A stretch of DNA of 64,000 nt, from NCBI GenBank assembly GCA_964019335.1, contig OZ025700.1:372001-436000 (forward strand). The letters are read 5' to 3'. Within the stretch, counting starts at the first letter, position 1; each line of letters opens with the position of its first letter. This stretch comes from Diplonema japonicum. Lineage: Eukaryota > Euglenozoa > Diplonemea > Diplonemida > Diplonemidae. Below are positions 48,992 to 58,505 of this stretch, piece by piece. The translations under genes and the position numbers were made by a program. A model generated the notes under the pieces. The model was given only the letters and a program-made list of their open reading frames with translations. It searched no databases and was not told where the DNA came from.

Positions 48992-51376
48992 TTAGAAAAG
49001 GGCAAAGTTTCCCTTTCTAGATTGTTGTTGTTGTTGTTGTTTGGCCTCCTCGGTGAGGGTTTCAAGGGTGCTTTTGAGCGACGCGTTTTCCTGTTCAAGG
49101 GTGGCGATTCGCGCTGTGAGGATGGGATCTTCGTGGCGTTGGGTGTCCCACAGCTTACGGTAGTGACCGTCGGGGATCTCGTGGAGAGTAGCGTGCGTGC
49201 CTGTCTCGACGACAGAACCTTCTTCAGTGACAACAATGAGATCACAGTGCATCACTGTCTGTAGACGATGAGCTATGGTAACGGTGGTTTTGACAGACCG
49301 CTCACGCAGCCTCGCAATGCCTTCTTGAACCCTTTTTTCCGATATCGTGTCCAGCGACGAAGTAGCCTCATCGAGCAGCAAAATAGTCGGCGCTCTGATC
49401 AAGGCCCTTGCAATCGCCACACACTGTTTCTGCCCCCCCGAAAGCTGCACACCGCCAACACAATTCATCCGGCTGTGTAACCCATCCTTCAGTTCCTCGA
49501 TGAAGTCCCACGCATTAGCGTCCACACATGCTTGTTTCACAACATCGTCCCCAGGCGGTGGTAGCAACCCGTACGTGATGGCCTCTTTAATACTCGTTCC
49601 AAGCAACACGGAATCCTGTGCAACAACCGCCATAGACCGCCGAAGTGTGTGAAGATTGTGCTCTTGGATAGGAACACCATCAATCAGTATGCTGCCCTTG
49701 TCCGGGTAGTAGAACCCTTCGAGAAGTTTCATGATGGTGGACTTACCACACCCGATGGGGCCGACTATGGCGACGTTTTGCCCTGGTGCCGCTTTAAAGG
49801 AGATACGGTTCAAGGCCTGCTTGGCACCTTCCTCCGCTGCGGGGTATTCAAAGCTCACGTCGAGGACCTCGATCTCACCCTTTAACTGTTGTTCAGCGGC
49901 AGGTGTTATAGTTTCGTACTCTGGTTCTACGGAGGGTGACAGGTCAAGGATGTGCCCTACACGGCGTAAGGGTGCGCGGAGAGATGAAGCTTGAAAGCCA
50001 GAATCGATGAAAGAAGGCACTGCTTCCATAAGGGTTAAGGCTGAGATAGAAACAGCTTGCATTACAGTTCGCTTCTGAACCCCGTCCAAGAGCTCACACC
50101 CATACGCGTGGACACCAACCACCTGCAGCGTCACAAGCCCGATCACGGTGTTCATCATGCAGTCGCTGACGAACTGTCCTTTCATTTCCACCCTCGCTTC
50201 GTCCTTCGCCATCACCGTTTGATTTCTGCCTTCCTCCCATTCCATGACGTGTTCCCTGACTGTTCGGATCTCTTCCAACAAACTAACTGTATACCGCGCA
50301 GGCGGCTCGGATGACATAAGACAAACTGTAACACCGAGCATTCCCAAAGCGATTGGCAACGGTACCACACATGGTATGAATAGCCTAGGGGAGATGTTGT
50401 GGATGGTGCGGATGCATGTGAAGAGCTTGGCACCGGATTTAACGAGGTTGAAGACGGAGTCGAAGATGCAAGATCGTAGCTGTTCGACGTCGGACTGAAG
50501 GGATTTTGACAGCCCTGGGGGTTGTTTGTCAAAGAACGACATGTCCTGTTTCAAACACGACTTCACAAGCTCGGAGTGAAGCTCCAGAGAAAACCCCGAA
50601 GTCACCTTTGAAAGCAACGTACCGCTGACTACGCTCATCATTCTGGACAGCAGCACGACGACTAATATGTTCTTTGTCTGCCGCTTCACACCCGACATCC
50701 CTTCCTCCGATTCAATCTCCACCATTTCCGGTAACATTGAGAAGATTTGGTGATCGAGCTGGAACTGTACGACCCCCATGCCCAATGCAACAATGTACCC
50801 CGGCAGATACTTCACAGCGGTCATTAAAGCGCGTCTTTCACCTGTTTGCTTCCCCTTTGTCACGGTTGTCAACGTGGTGGCGGCTTCCTTCAGCAGCTCC
50901 GCGTCGATTTGGTATTTCACGATCGGTTTGAAGAAGTACGGTAGCCTCCTATGGTACACCCATTGGCATCTCGTTGCCAAGTTGATTTTCCGTTTTAGTT
51001 TCATGCCGTCTGCGTAAGATCCGAAGCCCTCCTCTCCCGTCACCGCGCGGCTTGTCTTCGCCATGCACTGTTTTAGTTCGATCTCGACAGTCTTTTTGAG
51101 TAGTGCGCGCGATTGTTCGACGACGTCGTTGCTTTCTGGAATCCCGAGACCTTGTGCCTCTACTAGGGAACCTACTATGTTCTCTGCGCTTGGAGCTTTT
51201 CCTTCGCCTTCCCCTTCCACGGCACCGCCTAACCGCCCCATCACAAGATCTTTCGATCTTTGGTTCAGCTTCGCCATCTCCGCAGTCTCCTGTTCCCTAT
51301 ACACCACATAGCCTACCAACCCCAGGCCGGCCCCTAGCCCCACCACCAATTTCATGTCCATTCCATTTCCATCCAT
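48992..51376 (-). CDS. ABC half-transporter (ABCB/TAP-like)
   Basis: 794 residues. A single N-terminal hydrophobic segment (10-25, LVVGLGAGLGLVGYVVY) precedes the transmembrane domain (about 190-480), whose LELHSELVKSCLKQDMSFFD matches the coupling region of ABCB exporters. The ATPase domain (about 525-740) has Walker A GPIGCGKST, Q-loop VVAQDSVLLGTSI, signature VQLSGGQKQ, Walker B ILLLDEATSSLD and H-loop TIAHRL. All look functional; Walker A has Ile and Cys where GPSGSGKST is usual. A coiled coil and poly-Gln end the protein. It should dimerise; substrate and membrane unknown. No introns needed. Confidence 0.9.
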   Translation of the reverse strand: MDGNGMDMKLVVGLGAGLGLVGYVVYREQETAEMAKLNQRSKDLVMGRLGGAVEGEGEGKAPSAENIVGSLVEAQGLGIPESNDVVEQSRALLKKTVEIELKQCMAKTSRAVTGEEGFGSYADGMKLKRKINLATRCQWVYHRRLPYFFKPIVKYQIDAELLKEAATTLTTVTKGKQTGERRALMTAVKYLPGYIVALGMGVVQFQLDHQIFSMLPEMVEIESEEGMSGVKRQTKNILVVVLLSRMMSVVSGTLLSKVTSGFSLELHSELVKSCLKQDMSFFDKQPPGLSKSLQSDVEQLRSCIFDSVFNLVKSGAKLFTCIRTIHNISPRLFIPCVVPLPIALGMLGVTVCLMSSEPPARYTVSLLEEIRTVREHVMEWEEGRNQTVMAKDEARVEMKGQFVSDCMMNTVIGLVTLQVVGVHAYGCELLDGVQKRTVMQAVSISALTLMEAVPSFIDSGFQASSLRAPLRRVGHILDLSPSVEPEYETITPAAEQQLKGEIEVLDVSFEYPAAEEGAKQALNRISFKAAPGQNVAIVGPIGCGKSTIMKLLEGFYYPDKGSILIDGVPIQEHNLHTLRRSMAVVAQDSVLLGTSIKEAITYGLLPPPGDDVVKQACVDANAWDFIEELKDGLHSRMNCVGGVQLSGGQKQCVAIARALIRAPTILLLDEATSSLDTISEKRVQEGIARLRERSVKTTVTIAHRLQTVMHCDLIVVTEEGSVVETGTHATLHEIPDGHYRKLWDTQRHEDPILTARIATLEQENASLKSTLETLTEEAKQQQQQQSRKGNFALF

Positions 51377-51475
51377 CTTGTAGGTACTGTGGTGAGGTCG
51401 AGAGGTTGGAGGAAGACAACACTGGGTATAACAACGCTACGCGGTGTTCGTGATGTAATAGAAAAGGAGGGGTGC

Positions 51476-52762
51476 TCAAGCATTGATGGACAGCTCGAAG
51501 AGAAGGTTTTCTATCTTCTTCGTGTTGTTCTTCAAGGTCTCCAGCTTCTTCCCGAGCCTCCCATCATTGGGAAGCAAGGTGACCTGTTCTGTGATGGCGA
51601 GGGTGACGGCGAAGCAGTCCTCGACCCGCTGCACGTCCCTCTTCGTTGCATTGAGGACTGCATAGCGTCCGACCTCCCCTGTGAAGTCGATGAGGCCTCC
51701 GAGATACTCATCGATCTCCACAAGGGGGATGCTGGAGGGAGGTGGAACGCTCCCCGTCTCCATCCACACGAGGAAGATCATCGCCTCAGCAATCTCCTCA
51801 AGACAATCGGCGAACGACCCCGTTCGCAGTGCAGGTGTCTTCACCACGTACTCCTCGTGTGCCTTCTTCGCCACAGCCAGAGCCCCTTCCACCTGTTCCC
51901 TACCCTTCTTCAGCTCCCCGCGGTGCATCGTGAAGATGCTTTGCTTCGCCAGCTTCTGCGCTTCTCCCCTCCCGCTCCGCATCACCATCTCCCTGTCCTT
52001 GTCGAAGGCCTCCACACGCCCCTGTACCTCCTTCATCTCTGCCAAATCCATCATTTCTGCAGACACACCGCTCGACCCTTCCTCCGCGTACTTCCTTGCC
52101 TCCCCTCCATCCCTCTTCGAGAGCTCGTAAAGGAGGTCCGTCAGACGCTTCACACTCCACTTCACGCTGTCATACTTGTGGCGAAGAGAGCCACCCCTGA
52201 AGTTGAACTCCATGAGTAGGGCGAGAACAGCAGCCCCGAGGTCCCGAGCGATCGCGACAGAACGCACGTCGCCGTGTGTGCCCCTGCGCATCCCGTAGGC
52301 TGCCAGGTCGGCCACGAAGTCGATAACCCCGACAAGGTACTCCGTGTCCTCCACCTCAAGCCCCACCTCCAGCTCCCCCTTCCTCACCAGACGGCACTTC
52401 GAGTAGAACTCCAGCTGAGCCCGCAACCCCACCTGCTTCTCAACCAGCTTCGAGATCCGCCCATCCCGCCCGGGGTTCTTCTCCTTCAGCTCAGCCGGAA
52501 GCCCCGCCAACCCAGCCTCCACTTCTTCCACCAGCTGCCGTCCCTTCTCCACCTCCCCGTACCCAAGCATGTGGCTCGCTTGGCTCGCCTTCCTCGACAG
52601 CTCCTTGTAGTACTGGTGCACCTGTTCCCTTCTCCCTTCCTGCTCCAGAAGCTTCTGTCGCATCTCCTCAAACGCCTCCACAGGGAGCGGCGCAACCTTC
52701 GCTGACGGCGCCACAGGAGGGCAGGGAAGGACTGCTAGCCTCATGAACACGGGACGAAACAT
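51476..52762 (-). CDS. Translin-TRAX fusion protein, copy 2
   Basis: 428 residues. From VLPCPPVAPSAK onward it is identical to copy 1 at 42789-44066 except for the third-last to last residues (SINA versus SISA). The N-terminus differs (MFRPVFMRLA versus MQMTPYE), because the duplicated block starts within the coding region and each copy has its own first codons. Both translin-type domains and the TRAX-like acidic residues are retained. The unrelated flanks and absence of silent changes suggest very recent duplication or ongoing gene conversion. It lies between the ABC transporter and the membrane-anchored protein gene. Confidence 0.83.
   Translation of the reverse strand: MFRPVFMRLAVLPCPPVAPSAKVAPLPVEAFEEMRQKLLEQEGRREQVHQYYKELSRKASQASHMLGYGEVEKGRQLVEEVEAGLAGLPAELKEKNPGRDGRISKLVEKQVGLRAQLEFYSKCRLVRKGELEVGLEVEDTEYLVGVIDFVADLAAYGMRRGTHGDVRSVAIARDLGAAVLALLMEFNFRGGSLRHKYDSVKWSVKRLTDLLYELSKRDGGEARKYAEEGSSGVSAEMMDLAEMKEVQGRVEAFDKDREMVMRSGRGEAQKLAKQSIFTMHRGELKKGREQVEGALAVAKKAHEEYVVKTPALRTGSFADCLEEIAEAMIFLVWMETGSVPPPSSIPLVEIDEYLGGLIDFTGEVGRYAVLNATKRDVQRVEDCFAVTLAITEQVTLLPNDGRLGKKLETLKNNTKKIENLLFELSINA
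51484..52732. repeat. Recent segmental duplication, right copy
   Basis: Partner of 42797-44045; see that entry. Both copies are in the same orientation, 8687 bp apart. Confidence 0.9.
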
Positions 52763-53002
52763 GGTACTCTATCGTAGCTGAAGGCTGCAGGCAAACAGGC
52801 ACAACCATGCTGCATAAGGTGAAGAAAGCAGGGGGGGGGGGGATATGAAAAGAAGATGAACTAGAAATTATCCCTCTTTTTTTTCTTATAAATGAGATCA
52901 TTCTAATATGTTCCCCTCTCTTCCTTCTTACGGTGCTTTCAAGGCACTCCCCCCACCCCCCCCCCCCCCCCAAGCGAAATAAAAATAGTAATAAAACCCT
53001 TA

Positions 53003-54315
53003 TCAAGGCCAGCGGTTAGATAAGGCCTCCTGGAGGGCGTCCATGTTTTTGCGGAGTTTAGCGCTATTCGGGAGTTTGTTGCGGACCTGGATTTTTTTTT
53101 TTTTTTTTTTTTTTTTTTGTAAATTAAAAATACCGTTTCAAGGTTTTCAAGAAGACGGGTGGCTTTGGGTTCATTGGTCTCGAGGAGGGTTTGGAGCTTG
53201 GCTTCCTGCACCGTGCATCCGTCCTCCATTTTTTGAGCAAAGGTGAGAAAGCTTGAATAGGCCGACACGAATTTGCTTGAGAAGTCCTTCAAGTCGACTT
53301 TGAAGACACCACTAGGGTGTTTAGACGAGGCACGCACATGCTGAAGGTTCAAACAAGACGTAGGGGAAGGGAGGGTAAGCCTCAACGCAGCCCCATCCTG
53401 CCAAGCGATGGTTGCTTCTACATCTGTTGCGTCCCCGTTGAGAATCTTGCACAGCGGGAGAACAAGTCCTGTCACCATCCAAGGTTCGTCGGCCGTGTGC
53501 TCGCCAGCCCACATTTTACTATTGATCTTACAGAACATGCCGCCTTGGCAGCTTTCCGGGTTGCTGATGAAAACCTTTGCCATTTGAGGTGCGTGGTCAA
53601 AGTTGTTGGTGGCGAGAAGCTCGTTGATCTCGTACCACTTTCCTTGCACGTTGATGCGGAAGTTTAGATCGACTGGGTCGATACCGCTTTCCTCCGCAGG
53701 TGCTCGTTGGCTCATAATCTTTTCCATCATAGCTTGGGTGGGGATGGTACCGTTGCCTATGACACGCTCGGACTTTTTTACAGGTAGGGCTTTTCCCACA
53801 GTTTTTGTTTTGTGTGAAGTAGATAGTTGGCTGTAGGCGTTTGGTCCGTTGTGTGTGGCAGAGGGGACGACGTTCCACTTGTCGTCTTCGTGCTGCTCCT
53901 TTCGTTTTTGGAGTTCCTTTCTCTTTTCGATGGGCAAAGCGGCGATCCTACGTTTGTTGTCTTTGGATTTTCCCGGAACGACAGTTTTGAAGCCATCGTC
54001 GTCCTCTGTACCGTCAGCCCTTGCGATGGCATCTCTTGCTCCTTTGCCAGGGTCGGATATCTTCAGTGGTTTCGATGGTTTTTTTTTCGGTTCTTGTTCG
54101 GGTTCTGTTACTTCTAGTGAGCCCTCTTGTTGTTGTTGTGGTTGTTGTTGTTGTTGTTGTTGTTGCTTCCCCTTTTTTTTCTTCCTCCTGCCTCCTCCTT
54201 TAACCACATCCTCCTCCACGTGTTCAATTGTTTGCCCGTATCTTTTGAACAGCGAAAACACCAGAATTCCCAAAACAAACAACGTCATGAACCAGGTGAA
54301 GTCGAGATTTGCCAT
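53003..54315 (-). CDS. Membrane-anchored protein with Lys/Gln-rich linker, one intron
   Basis: 421 residues after removing intron 53087-53133 (47 nt: GTATTTTTAATTTAC, an A run, then ATCCAG). Splicing joins LLENLET to VRNKLPNSAKLRKNMDALQE and ends SNRWP; without it the frame runs into poly-Lys. An N-terminal membrane helix (about 8-24, WFMTLFVLGILVFSLF) precedes a basic poly-Lys/poly-Gln linker (45-65), charged segments, and a globular C-terminal half (NFRINVQGKWYEINELL; WMVTGLVLPLCKILNG). The anchor-plus-linker design resembles the gene at 21120-23004, so an ER or nuclear-envelope anchored role is possible. Family not recognised. Confidence 0.8.
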
Positions 54316-54878
54316 ATTTTTTTAGAGTAAAAAAAAAGTACGGGGATTTGCTGTGGGGTAGTAGATTAATGAGGACAAAAAAGGGGGGGGGGGGGGAAAT
54401 CGAGAATATGCCCCGCGGCAATCTTCTTTCACTTTTTTTTTCTTTCTTTCCGTCTTATTTTGTTTTCTTCCTTTTTTCTTTCCTGTTTCATCGTGGCAAT
54501 GAAGAACAAGAATAGAAGATAAAAAATAAGGGGGGTTGCAAGAAAACTGAAAGAAAAGCATAGCGGGGAAAACAAAAAAAAACAAAAAAAGGAGAGGGAG
54601 ACGCACGCATTATCTGGTTTCGTTTTCTTTTTTCTTTTCTTTTTCAAAACAAAGAAATAAAAGAAGGTAAAATAAAAAGTAAAAAAAGAATAAAATAAAA
54701 TAAAAACAGCGAGATCACTGTACTTTTTTTTTGTGGAGAAAGGTACACAAGACAATATTACCGCAAGAGAAATAAAAAAACACATTCAGAAAAAATAATG
54801 GAAAAGAAGTAACGTTCTAAGGGGAGGAACGATGAATAAGATAATAGCTTCACCCCCCTCCCCCATCCCCACATGTTG
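54316..54878. other. Intergenic, A-rich
   Basis: A-rich and pyrimidine-rich spacer. No gene seen. Confidence 0.5.
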
Positions 54879-55847
54879 CTAAGCAGACTTTCCTACAATG
54901 GAGGAAGAGGGGGCCTGGTCCATGAGGCACTGGTTGGTGCCCCTCTGGAGCCAGATGTACCCGTTCTCGCCCCACGACGCACCCCAGGAGTTCTTCACGA
55001 TCCAGTAGTCAGTGTGGAAGCCCACGATGAGGACACCATGGTCCAGCTGGTCCCCTATGCAGTACGTCATGACACCACCAGTGTATGTCTGCCACAAGCC
55101 AGCGTCCACAGCGATTGAGAGGGGGCCGTGCACAGACACCCAGGAAGCCATGTCGTCCTCGTTGTGGGCGATGTCCTGGTGACCTGTGATGGTGGCCCCA
55201 ACTGTCTTCTTCGACAGGTCCTCGCACTGCCCACTCGTACCGTTCCCAGCTGTGTAAGGGTAGGAGGCCTCCGTCACGATCTCACCCTTGCGGGAGGACA
55301 CGAGCCACCCCCAAGCGTTGTCCATCATCCCACCCCCGCAGCCGTGGTCCACAGTGTCGCACGACACAAGCTCCTGCTCAGAGAGTGACGTCAGGGTGTT
55401 CCCTGCAAGTGCCCACTGTCCTTCGATGCTGCCAGTTGACGAGAAGGCCCAGCAGCTCCCGCATTGAGCTTGGTTCTTCACATGGGTCACGGCCCCCTTC
55501 TTCCTCCAGTCCACAGGGGTTGCGTTCTTCACACCCTCATACATCCTGTCGGGACTGGGCTTCACAGGGACGTCAAGGTTGTGGTACACTTTGAACTCGT
55601 CTTCAGACATGTCGCTGAAGATGTTCATCCCGAAGGTCGCCTGCGGGTTCTGTGCCTCAAGCTTCGCCGCCTTCAGCATGTTCTTCTTGAAGATGGTCCT
55701 TCTGTGAGCCTCTTCACGGTTTGAGTATCTCTTGCCGTAGGTCTCCTTGAAGTTCCTCCACAGGATCGCCTCGTTGGCCTCGATGTACGAAACAGGCAGA
55801 CCGGCAGCAGCGGTCGCAAGGCACAGAATGGCAAGGCTCGTCTTCAT
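54879..55847 (-). CDS. Cathepsin-L-like cysteine protease, copy 1
   Basis: 322-residue papain-family pre-proenzyme. Signal peptide MKTSLAILCLATAAAGLPVS, inhibitory propeptide (about 22-108, ERFNIN-like WRNFKETYGKRYSN), mature enzyme from about ATPVDWR (109). The catalytic triad is intact: Cys132 in QCGSCWAF, His270 in LDHGVLIVGF and Asn286 in VKNSWG. KKTVGATITGHQDI, TYTGGVM and SWGENGYIWLQRGTNQC closely follow kinetoplastid cruzipain-type enzymes, but the long C-terminal extension is missing. A lysosome-like compartment is likely. Tandem with the copy at 56331. Confidence 0.95.
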   Translation of the reverse strand: MKTSLAILCLATAAAGLPVSYIEANEAILWRNFKETYGKRYSNREEAHRRTIFKKNMLKAAKLEAQNPQATFGMNIFSDMSEDEFKVYHNLDVPVKPSPDRMYEGVKNATPVDWRKKGAVTHVKNQAQCGSCWAFSSTGSIEGQWALAGNTLTSLSEQELVSCDTVDHGCGGGMMDNAWGWLVSSRKGEIVTEASYPYTAGNGTSGQCEDLSKKTVGATITGHQDIAHNEDDMASWVSVHGPLSIAVDAGLWQTYTGGVMTYCIGDQLDHGVLIVGFHTDYWIVKNSWGASWGENGYIWLQRGTNQCLMDQAPSSSIVGKSA

Positions 55848-56330
55848 TTTTTGTTTTTACTTCTTTTTACGATTTAGTCTGACAGGATGTGGAAGGTGTG
55901 GTGTTGAAATTTGAAGAAAAATGGAATGCAAAGAAAAGAGAGAGACCCGCGGCGAGTTTCCTTCTCTTGGTTTCCACCTTATAATATATAAAGTGTGGAG
56001 TACACAAGAAGGCAAAAAAGGTGGAAAACCAAGAAAGGGAAGTATAACGGGATGAAACAAAACAAGAAGAAAAAAAGAATGGGGTACGCACGAATTCAAA
56101 AGAAGCAATTTCTTCTTCTTCTTGAAACAAAAGGGAGAAAAATGAAACGAACGGTGGAAGTAAAAAAGGACTAATAACAACACCCTTTTTTCTTTTTAGG
56201 AATATCTCATTTATTCACTTGGGGGAAGGGGGACAAAATACAATTCTACCACAGAAAAACACGCTTGAAAAAAATGCAATGTAGCAAAAAAAAAAAGAAT
56301 CCTCATTTCTGGGGGTATTTTTTTTTTTTT
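55848..56330. other. Intergenic between tandem protease genes
   Basis: Purine-rich and pyrimidine-rich spacer. No third copy or remnant of the protease seen. Confidence 0.5.
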
Positions 56331-57293
56331 TTATTTCGACTTATTACCAACGATGGAGGAGACGGGACCGCTGGTGATTTGGCACTGGTTGGTGCCCCTC
56401 TGGAGCCAGATGTACCCGTTCTCGCCCCACGATGTGCCCCACGAGTTCTTCACGATCCAGTAGTCAGAGGTGAAGCCAGCAATGAGGACACCATGGTCAA
56501 CATAGTCACCCACGCAGTTGGTCATGACACCACCAGTGTATGTCTGCCACAAGCCAGCATCGACAGAGATGGAGAGGGGGCCGTGCACAGACACCCAGGA
56601 AGCCATGTCGTCCTCGTTGTGGGCGATGTCCTGGTGACCTGTGATGGTGGCCCCAACTGTCTTCTTCGACAGGTCCTCGCACCCTCCACTCACCTGAGTG
56701 TAAGGGTAAGACCGCTCCGTCACGATCTCACCCTTGCGGGAGGACACGAGCCACGTGAAGGCCTTGTCCATCAATCCACCCCCGCAGCCGTCATCAAGTG
56801 TGTCGCACGACACAAGCTCCTGCTCAGAGAGTGACGTCAGGGTGTGCCCTGCAAGTGCCCACTGTCCTTCGATGCTGCCAGTTGACGAGAAGGCCCAGCA
56901 GCTCCCGCATTGAGCTTGGTTCTTCACATGGGTCACGGCCCCCTTCTTCCTCCAGTCCACAGGGGTTGCGTTCTTCACACCCTCATACATCCTGTCGGGA
57001 CTGGGCTTCACAGGGACGTCAAGGTTGTGGTACACTTTGAACTCGTCTTCAGACATGTCGCTGAAGATGTTCATCCCGAAGGTCGCCTGCGGGTTCTGTG
57101 CCTCAAGCTTCGCCGCCTTCAGCATGTTCTTCTTGAAGATGGTCCTTCTGTGAGCCTCTTCACAGTTTGAGTATCTCTTGCCGTAGGTCTCCTTGAAGTT
57201 CCTCCACAGGATCGCCTCGTTGGCCTCGATGTACGAAACAGGCAGACCGGCAGCAGCGGTCGCAAGGCACAGAATGGCAAGGCTCGTTTTCAT
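56331..57293 (-). CDS. Cathepsin-L-like cysteine protease, copy 2
   Basis: 320 residues. Signal and propeptide are almost identical to copy 1, and the catalytic Cys, His and Asn are kept (QCGSCWAF, VDHGVLIAGF, VKNSWG). The differences cluster in the mature domain: TLDDGCGGGLMDKAFTWL versus TVDHGCGGGMMDNAWGWL; SYPYTQVSGGC versus the longer SYPYTAGNGTSGQC; and the residues around TNCVGDYVDHG. This pattern suggests altered substrate pockets under selection, or gene conversion keeping the 5' half uniform. Same strand, about 480 bp upstream of copy 1. Confidence 0.95.
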   Translation of the reverse strand: MKTSLAILCLATAAAGLPVSYIEANEAILWRNFKETYGKRYSNCEEAHRRTIFKKNMLKAAKLEAQNPQATFGMNIFSDMSEDEFKVYHNLDVPVKPSPDRMYEGVKNATPVDWRKKGAVTHVKNQAQCGSCWAFSSTGSIEGQWALAGHTLTSLSEQELVSCDTLDDGCGGGLMDKAFTWLVSSRKGEIVTERSYPYTQVSGGCEDLSKKTVGATITGHQDIAHNEDDMASWVSVHGPLSISVDAGLWQTYTGGVMTNCVGDYVDHGVLIAGFTSDYWIVKNSWGTSWGENGYIWLQRGTNQCQITSGPVSSIVGNKSK

Positions 57294-57438
57294 TTTTTTT
57301 TTTTTTTTGTTTTGTTTTTGTTTACTTTAAGTAAAGTAACTGGAGCCGCTTAGCAGAAAGAAGAGGAAACATAGAAAATGAGTGGCGGGCAGGACCGCCC
57401 CAGCATGCTGGTAAAAATGAGAAAAGTTCCAAGAATGC

Positions 57439-57870
57439 CTATTTCCCCTGGAGCTCGCCACGGATGCGCCTGGCGATGTTGAGGTCGAGGTGGTTGAGGG
57501 TCTGCTTCTTCCTGTGGATCTGCATCATGACGGCTGCCTGGAAGAGCCCCACCATGTAGCTCTCCGTCGCCTCTTGCACCGCCTCGAGGGCGGAAGGCTT
57601 GAAGGAGAGACCTGTCTTGTAGTTGTTCATGGTCTCCCTCACCAGCCTCTGGAAGGGTGCCTTCTGCAACAACAGTTTCGACGTCTTCTGCAGCTTGAAG
57701 ATCTCACGCAGGGCAACCGTCCCAGGCCTCCACCTCCTCTTCGCCTCACTGTCGTCCTTCTTGCTCTTCTTGGACTTCTTCTCCTTCTTAACCCTCTTCG
57801 ACTTCTTGGTCACCTCACCTTTAGGGGGCTTCCCACCGGTAGACGCGAGTTGAGACGATGAGCGCGGCAT
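57439..57870 (-). CDS. Divergent histone H3
   Basis: 143 residues. The fold region is clear: RRWRPGTVALREIFKLQK, LLLQKAPFQRLVRE, SALEAVQEATESYMVGLF and NIARRIRGE. The tail is atypical: the ARTKQTARKS start is absent, replaced by MPRSSSQLASTGGKPPKG and a Lys/Ser-rich block. RRWRPGT is shared with kinetoplastid H3. Loop 1 has near-usual length, so a centromeric variant is not obviously indicated. It could be the main H3 or a variant. It lies next to H4 in the same orientation; no introns. Confidence 0.92.
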   Translation of the reverse strand: MPRSSSQLASTGGKPPKGEVTKKSKRVKKEKKSKKSKKDDSEAKRRWRPGTVALREIFKLQKTSKLLLQKAPFQRLVRETMNNYKTGLSFKPSALEAVQEATESYMVGLFQAAVMMQIHRKKQTLNHLDLNIARRIRGELQGK

Positions 57871-58067
57871 TGTGGTTAAAAAGCTGCGAGTGGGCTGAAC
57901 GGGTTGTAACAGAGAAATAGGTCAACCAAATAGAGGGAGAGAGGAAAAGGTGTTAAGTAACACCACCTTTAGCTATTAAACTAAAGATTTTAGGGGTAGC
58001 CCTGGGGGGGGGGGGGGGGTAAGATTAACTGAAGGTGCCAAATCAAAATAAAAGTGGTGCAGGCTTC

Positions 58068-58400
58068 TTACGCCACAGCGTAGAGGGTGCGGCCTTGCTT
58101 CTTCAAGGCAAACAAGATGTCAGCGGCACGCACGGTCTTCCTCCCTGTGAGCTCCAGGAGGGTCGCAGTGTCAGCCATCACCTTGTCCACGAAGGACCTC
58201 AGGATGGTCCTCGCCTCGTCGTAGGCACTTGCGGCGATCCTCTTGCACCCGCCACGCCTGGCGATCCTCCTGATGCTCCCCTTCGTGATCCCACGGCTGC
58301 TGACCTTCGTGTTCCTCTTCCCGCCAGCGCCCTTCGTCACATTCTTCGACTTCGACGTCACCGACTTGCCCTTCGCGGAGGTCTTCCCTTGGCCGGCCAT
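58068..58400 (-). CDS. Divergent histone H4
   Basis: 110 residues with the H4 fold: SSRGITKGSIRRIARRGG, then KRIAASAYDEARTILRSFVD, RKTVRAADILFALKKQGRTL and the end YAVA. The tail (MAGQGKTSAKGKSVTSKSKN) lacks the conserved SGRGKGGKGLGKGG. GITKGSIRR matches the kinetoplastid form (GITRGSIRR) rather than GITKPAIRR. YDEARTILRSF replaces the canonical YEETRGVLKVF. Highly unusual for H4, which is nearly invariant outside such lineages. A TTACAG about 30 bases before the ATG could be a trans-splice acceptor. Confidence 0.93.
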   Translation of the reverse strand: MAGQGKTSAKGKSVTSKSKNVTKGAGGKRNTKVSSRGITKGSIRRIARRGGCKRIAASAYDEARTILRSFVDKVMADTATLLELTGRKTVRAADILFALKKQGRTLYAVA

Positions 58401-58505
58401 TATTACTTTTGGTTCGTGTTTTTTCGTAAGCTGTAAGTAACATAAACAAAAGATGGTCAGAAAAACAAAAACAAAAAATCAATAGAACAAACTAAGGGGC
58501 GGCCT

